Made by a program: the position numbers and the translations under genes
DNA from: Clitopilus passeckerianus
Taxonomy: Eukaryota > Basidiomycota > Agaricomycetes > Agaricales > Entolomataceae
Length of the DNA stretch: 64,000 nt
Assembly (NCBI GenBank): GCA_944990035.1
Contig: CALYLX010000141.1
Span: 62,001-126,000 of the forward strand
Direction: 5' to 3'
The notes under the pieces: model-generated
Database searches by the model: none
What the model was told of the DNA's origin: nothing
What the model saw: only the letters and a program-made list of their open reading frames with translations
Shown: positions 58,557-64,000 of the stretch, in pieces
How positions within the stretch are numbered: position 1 is the stretch's first letter
How the letters are laid out: each line of letters starts with the position of its first letter

Positions 58557-59590
58557 CGCGCGTTCCCTGTATCGTCGCCAGAAATTTCTTCCATGGCGCT
58601 TCTCAAGCTTGCGAATGAGTGCCTACTGAAGATTCAGGTCCTCCAGGACCACTGCTTCGTGTCGGCGAGAGTATGATACTCAACGTCTACTCCACTAAAA
58701 TGACCGGTCGTTATGCATATCTTTGTGCTTCTACCTTCGCCATTCTAAGATAAACGCAGACGGAATGCTGGTGAAGGTGTGCTGTCGGTTACACATTGAC
58801 GCCCACGGCAATACCGTGGCTGTATCTATCATACCGCTGCTTGATTTGGAAGGGAAACATCCTCCCAGCTCCGATTATTTCCTTCTGGGTAGTCGAAGGC
58901 GAGTATACAGTTTCTTCAACCTCCATGAAATGTAAGGTGTCGAGCAAGTGTCGAGAGCGAGCGCTGAGCTTCTATGTTTTCGGAACTTCGGAATTAGGAA
59001 CTCCCAAAAAGGTATGCCATCATTTGTCCATAAGCGCTAAGCGCCTATATATCGGCGCTTAACATTCATGGTGGCAAAAATTTTACCGCAATCTACAATT
59101 CAGCGGTGGTTCTGCCTCCGGCTTTGTTGGAATGCTCGGAGAAACCCTTTAAATCATGATTAACATGTGGTTTGCGTGTCTTACAAGGTGGTTAGCCTCG
59201 AATCGATTTCCATAACTTTTCCGAAAGGTAAACCATGCCCAGCAATTTGCCTCAGGCTAATAGTCAACGGAATCTTGCGCCACGTATCATGATCTTCGGA
59301 CCCGAATCCAGCATGCGTGCGGTGTGAATGGGCTCTCTGACTTGATTCGCTGAGATGGAAGGGATAAAGGGCAATCAATGGTTAACTTCCAAGACAGGCT
59401 AATGAAAACAAGACCAAAGGGTGTACACAAGGGGGAGAAGGTATCGAGCGTGAAGAGAAAAAGCCCCTCCCACCCAGGCAAGGGGCTCAAACCGAAATTA
59501 CATGTATCGAACTGGAAAGTCTCAAGGCGCCAATGGGCCAGCCTGAGTGACGATCTTGAGGTCTCCTGGACAAACTTTAAATGGTGGTGA
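58557..59590. other. Gene-poor interval with a small perfect hairpin
   Basis: No gene recognised. Contains TAAGCGCC TATATATC GGCGCTTA at 59038-59061, a perfect 8-bp hairpin. Small plus frames at 58723-59062 and 59378-59590 are unsupported. Confidence 0.4.
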
Positions 59591-60235
59591 TTAGTGATCA
59601 GCCAGCCTGGCTTGAAGAATAATTAAATTACCCATGGTATTGTTGGCACGATAGGCAAGCGCTCCAGTAGCTCCCTCCGTAATCACGCTCACGCCTTGCT
59701 GTTGGGAAACTATGTACAACAAACTCAGTACTCTGCAGAACAAGGTTTCGATTAGGGACTCACGAATTACAGTTCTTTCAATGAACGACTCTGCTGCACC
59801 CACAGAGCTTCGCGTTTCCAAGGTCGCGTTTTGAGCTGCGACTGTTAAAAGCTCACTTTCAACAGGTTGATGAAGGTCGAGCGGGAACCACTCACCAAGG
59901 AGCTCACTCGTAGAGTAGGTAGTCGCAGTATCCGCGGTCGCCTGAGCGCGGTGGGCCTCAAACTTGGCTTTGAGATCCGCTGGGTCAGACGAGGAGCCGA
60001 ACTGCCGTAAGAAAGCCTGAACGGCGGGGTTATCCCAGAACCAGCTCTGACCGGTAGCTCCGCTGGATTCGCCCTTGCACCCGTCGTTCATGTTCTCGTC
60101 CTGCATCGAATGAAAGGACCTGTGGTAGGTGTAGTTAAGAAATCTCGTGAAAAAGCTTGAGTTTATAGCTTCTTCGTAAACGCCCATGTCGACAAAATAG
60201 AAAGTACTGCCAGGAGGCAAACTCTCTGCTACCAT
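59591..60235 (-). CDS. Orphan protein family X, member 1
   Basis: Not recognised. An open frame of 214 residues, better read with two or three short introns since it contains good donors (GTGAGT) at both internal joints: SELL/VAAQNATLETRSSVG and ERTVI/QGVSVITEGATGALAYR. It starts MVAESLPPGSTFYFVDMGVY. The middle has SWFWDNPAVQAFLRQFG and TATTYSTSELL. The end is NLIILQARLADH. No signal peptide, and hydrophobic segments are short. Similar pieces occur in order at 62636-63253, which suggests a real family. It may be a fragment of a longer gene. Confidence 0.5.
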   Translation of the reverse strand: MVAESLPPGSTFYFVDMGVYEEAINSSFFTRFLNYTYHRSFHSMQDENMNDGCKGESSGATGQSWFWDNPAVQAFLRQFGSSSDPADLKAKFEAHRAQATADTATTYSTSELLGEWFPLDLHQPVESELLTVAAQNATLETRSSVGAAESFIERTVIRESLIETLFCRVLSLLYIVSQQQGVSVITEGATGALAYRANNTMGNLIILQARLADH

Positions 60236-62635
60236 CTTATCACAGAGATGCGGTGGTTTCGTCTGGTATTTTCAATACCAAATGGGAGAATAAACATATC
60301 CTCGCCTGGATATTAAGGTTACCCCTACAAGATTTGTCTCAGCCTATGACGAAAAAGGCCAGGACCAAGACTTGAGAACATCATATGATCGTGGCCATCC
60401 CCTTGGAGTTGGGCAGGGACATTCGGTAAGAGATGAAATTCAGTGTCCAATGCCTCCGAACAGCAGCAGGTAGTCTTACATGCTCACATTAAACAAAATT
60501 GGTTCCATGAGGAGACGGCGAAACCTCTTGCACGATGCAGGAGAGCAAGGGAGCCAATCTATCCGTTACAGGTCCTCCCGGTGTCCGAAACTTAGCGGGT
60601 TCGGTGGAATCGATAAACAACGAGGCAGAGATGCTCACACCTGAGATCAGATGTGGAACCAAGAAAATACAAATGAGCTCGAAGATGAAGATCGATCAGG
60701 CGAGTGGGGAGAAATGGCGTATCAGTGTGATGGATAGAGAGAATCGAGGACAGGGACGAAGTTTCATCAAAAGGCAGAATACGGAAACTTGGAGCCTATG
60801 CATCGGAGAGAAGTGGGCATATGTTCTCGTTTCCCGACGGACCGATAATGATCAGCTTGAATGTAGGGTGCCTATGAATCATCGTCGGTTTTCTGCACAA
60901 GATCCATTCAGAACCTTCGAGGTACCTAGTGAGTTGGAAGGGTCTGGGCTTTGTTGAACGAATGTTTCTTGCTTTGGTCGAGATGACTTGATTCCCAAAG
61001 ATGCTTTCTGTCACAAGGTGCAATCAGGGGGGAGGCACTGGCATTGGCCGGTGAAGGCCGAACTTGAAGGAACTTCATGCATATGTGATGATGGGGCATC
61101 CATCACAGGAAACTGGTTTCAATGAAGAAATGCCAAGTATACACGCGATCGTGAGGGTGAATGCATTGCTTCGTCGAGAGGGCCTAAAAGGAGGGAGGAC
61201 GGCGTGCATTAGAAACGCGCTACCAATCGACATCTGGACTGTCCTTCTCATCATCCTGTCATCGAGCTAGTAATCTTACTTGGATGGTACAGCTCCTCTT
61301 TCGGGCCGCCTCACAGATCCCCTGTATCTCAAGCCCCTGGAGGCAGTCCCAATCCTCCATCTGGTGAATCTCATGATCCCAAGTATGAAGCCTTCTTTCT
61401 GAAGGAGCTAAAAGGCTTTTTGACGGTCTTCTTCAACTACGGTATGCTTGGAGTAGAGACTGTCCAGGTGTAGTGGCTTCTGTATTTCAGTAGTATGCAC
61501 TGAGAAGGATCGAAGGCAACCCTGCGAAATCCACGTACAACGGAGCAGGCTGTGCCACTAAATATAGCAAGTGCGTCCCAAGCGATAGCGCGTGTGAACT
61601 TATTACGTAATATTAAATCAGAAAGGCAAAAAGTAACTCGCCATGCAACTGCATGTTTGACACTGAATAGGCATGAATGAATTCCGGCATAACCTTTCTT
61701 TACACTATCCAAACTATGGGTGGGCTTGCGAGGTGTCCTTCAACCCTTCAAATTAGCTATTCTGACGACTTATTACCGCCAAGATTAGGGAGGAGCCATC
61801 CTTCTTCTTTGAAGTTCGCGATGCCACGGACTGAGCATTTCCCTCGCCGCCAGGTGCTCCCTTTTTCACGACTGCAGGTTTCGCCAACGGCATGAACTCA
61901 ATTCCGCTATCGCATTCACCCCCAATCGGGATTTCCCTGAGACTACCGTTGTTTCAGAGTTGGCAGCATTTTAAGATGGCACCCTTCGAACTCGTTTATG
62001 CGGTGGGATACACCCCATCCGCTATTACGTTTCGGAGTTCAAAGCAGACTCCTCGGGCCAACTCTTGCTGGATGTTTCGTGAGGAGAGCCCTCGATCTGT
62101 CGCCTAAGCCATGCTTGCATGTGGTGTCCAACATTCTTCGCTATAACTTAGGGACGTAAACTTTCAATATTCAATGGCCCATCACACTCTATCTCGTCAT
62201 CCACACTTCTTGCAGGTCAATATGGACAAATTAACTAACATTGCTCTTGTATCGTACCGTGTGCCGCCGCAAGGTCATTCTAGGTTGCGTGTTAGATTTC
62301 ACTAATTAACAGGCACAGACAGCCGCCTGAGATCGTTCAGACTGTTCGATTGAGCTATCCACCCTTGTTAGGATTAACTCATTCAGTTCAACACCATAAG
62401 GTAGGCTGTATCAGCGCTTCTATAATAAGGAACGCTCGCCTGATCAAATGAATACACGGTTCTACCGGAGTGAAAGCGGGGAGGTGTACTGTATAAAACA
62501 ACCGCCGACCCTTCTGACATCCCATAGTCACCTTACCTCTCAAACGTTCGTCACCAGGTATTTGAGGCCCAGCCGAGGGTCTTTGCGACCGGAATACACC
62601 TGGAGTCCCTTACCGATTACACACCTTACATTCGG
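60236..62635. other. Gene-poor interval with scattered fragments
   Basis: No complete gene recognised. A polar plus frame at 60535-60957 (140 residues, e.g. GEKWRISVMDRENRGQGRSF) has no recognisable motif. At 61287-61441 a plus-strand stretch reads YSSSFGPPHRSPVSQAPGG and DPKYEAFFLKELKGFLTVFF, which has coding character and ends next to a possible donor, but no flanking exon was found. The rest shows nothing. Confidence 0.35.
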
Positions 62636-63253
62636 ATGGCAAATATTGAAGAGCAGTCTCTGAGCGAAAAAACTCGACAAGCTCGGACAGGTAAAGGTCG
62701 CCAGGAGCTCTCTTATCGAGCCTTGGTGAAACTGAACTTTTGGGCAGACTTGAAAAAGTCGATCAACTCTGGGCCCGTGCCGGGTACTGAATCGGAATCA
62801 ATCAACCCCACAAGCGCCTCCCACACCTTCTGGGAGGATCCAGAGGTGCAAAGTCTCATTCAATACGGTCTAGCAGCTTCCTTTGGCCCGTGCGACGATA
62901 CAAGCACATATAATGCATTTCTCACTGCTACCCAAAACATCCCACCTGGCCGTGCCTCGTCGGTCACTACACACAATAGAGTCGGTATGCAGCCACTTTA
63001 AACTCCAGCCACCAGGCTTTTCTGACAGATCAGCAGTAGCGGGACGTGGTACCACGGTGACCACGACTAGTTCTGGAGAAGCACAGTCATACATGGCACA
63101 CAACCTTTTCGGTGAGTTCTTTGGCTGACACTCGTTGCCAATCTCGATTAGCTGATGCATCATCCCTTTGGCTAGTATCTCGGGGTGCAGATACCACGAT
63201 GGCGACTCGCGGAGAGAAAGGGACTGTCGACCACCGCATTGATAATACAATAA
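62636..63253 (+). pseudogene. Orphan protein family X, member 2 (truncated)
   Basis: Starts MANIEEQSLSEKTRQ at 62636. HTFWEDPEVQSLIQYGL aligns with SWFWDNPAVQAFLRQFG of the gene at 59591-60235. After an intron (donor near 62982) GTTVTTTSSGEAQSYMAHNLF matches the TATTYSTSELL region. After a second intron VSRGADTTMATRGEKG and RIDNTI match VAAQNATLETRSSVG and IERTVI. The intron positions agree with member 1. The last conserved exon of member 1 (GVSVITEGATGALAYR) is not found in the following 700 bases, so the copy appears cut short. Function unknown. Confidence 0.45.
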
Positions 63254-64000
63254 GTAAGCTGTTTCCGGTCTTGATAGTTAATCTCAACTGACTATCCTCA
63301 TTCATCGAAAGTAAGTCTACAATCAGTTAATATACATAGTCTAGCCGAGATACCTCGGCTGAAAGTGTTAAGTCTAGGTCTTGGTCCAGTGTGCTTCGTA
63401 TTGATACTTAGCTATGCGATATTCTGGGCCAGTGGGTTTGGCTGGCGGTGGCCAGCATCGAGTCCAGCCTGAAACCCAGAAGAAATATGAAGAAGTTTCA
63501 AGGAAAATTCTAACGTATTTAGTATATATCTTGACCGCACCTTTCCATGACCTAAGCCTTTAAACATATAATCTAGCACGTTTCCCGAGCGGCCAATTCA
63601 GCGGGCTGCCGTAACTCTGCGCTAAATCCCCCCCTCTCACTATGGTTTCAAGGTGAAGGTAGAATTCAAGGGGTCCGAGGTCTATCAACCCCCAACGCGT
63701 ACGTTCCTCCGCAAGGCTGGGTAATATCTTCTGAACTAAGACCCCCTTGCTTGGCAACAGCCGTCCCCTTGTGTAAACTACCACATGCATACTACTATCC
63801 CTTTCACGGTCAGAAGGGGTGGTTGAGTTCACGGCCGGTACATGATTAGGCACGGCCCTAAGCTAACCATCTGAAGCAGATTATAATTACTGGCAAGCTA
63901 ATACACCTTCGGCAAGACCCGTTCTTCTGCTACCTTCAGCCCCAAGGTGGTATCGGCGTGGCGCAGGTTTACTCCCCATCAATAGCACTACCCAATCAGA
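63254..64000. other. Right-end sequence of unclear origin
   Basis: Contains an AGCCGAG/CTCGGCT hairpin at 63343-63360. From about 63570 the texture changes: runs of C and G, many short self-complementary words, and one minus frame at 63560-63853. No protein, rRNA or tRNA was recognised. Possibly an old insertion of organellar or mobile DNA. Confidence 0.3.

Overview
This is nuclear DNA of a filamentous basidiomycete, most likely an Agaricomycete. Nearly every gene is broken by several short GT..AG introns of about 45-70 bases. The gene content also fits a mushroom-forming wood or litter decayer: a copper radical oxidase, GH5 and GH76 glycosidases, a NACHT-ankyrin STAND protein, and expanded F-box-like and multi-pass membrane families of the kind seen in Agaricomycetes. 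No bacterial, organellar or viral gene was recognised with confidence.

Layout. 1-1.5 kb: 3' part of a kelch pseudogene. 2.2-12.4 kb: carbohydrate-active block: GH47 alpha-mannosidase (+), membrane-anchored copper radical oxidase (-), GH5 (-), GH76 (+). 12.7-14.8 kb: secreted serine beta-lactamase-fold hydrolase (-). 16.3-17.7 kb: multi-pass membrane protein (-), a multi-exon gene found by joining short exons. 18.3-22.3 kb: HSD10-like SDR (-), divergent from a NACHT-ankyrin protein (+). 23.3-30.4 kb: two pirins (+) flanking a GH5 cellulase (-) and the ribosome-assembly factor Notchless/Rsa4 (-). 32.3-35.4 kb: F-box-like gene (-) and a stand-alone Bud6/Aip3 N-terminal domain (-). 37-40.7 kb: VPS9-domain Rab GEF (-). 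40.9-44.9 kb: coiled-coil orphan (+) and an ACS/Dal5-type MFS transporter (+). 45.4-52 kb: two more F-box-like paralogues (+) flanking a second kelch pseudogene. 52.8-54.1 kb: second member of the multi-pass membrane family (+). 54.3-57.4 kb: three-copy tandem array of small secreted six-cysteine peptides. 57.4-64 kb: gene-poor, with a pair of orphan paralogues and decayed fragments.

The most unusual element is the peptide array. Each unit of about 1 kb carries a conserved TATA-containing promoter block, one intron-containing gene for a secreted peptide with the invariant mirror-symmetric spacing C-X3-C-X6-C-X22-C-X6-C-X3-C, and a conserved inverted repeat 175-197 bases after the stop codon. 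The array lies directly downstream of a multi-pass, receptor-like membrane protein gene. The peptides resemble a family that databases tend to label 'zygote-specific class V'-like (from memory), whose function is unknown to me.

The second theme is local duplication and decay. Both kelch copies carry inactivating lesions, one of the three F-box-like copies has lost its first exon to a 4-base deletion, and a non-coding segment is duplicated around kelch copy 2. Housekeeping genes (Notchless, VPS9 GEF, GH47) appear intact. Exon boundaries were inferred by eye from splice signals and reading frame, so internal junctions are approximate.
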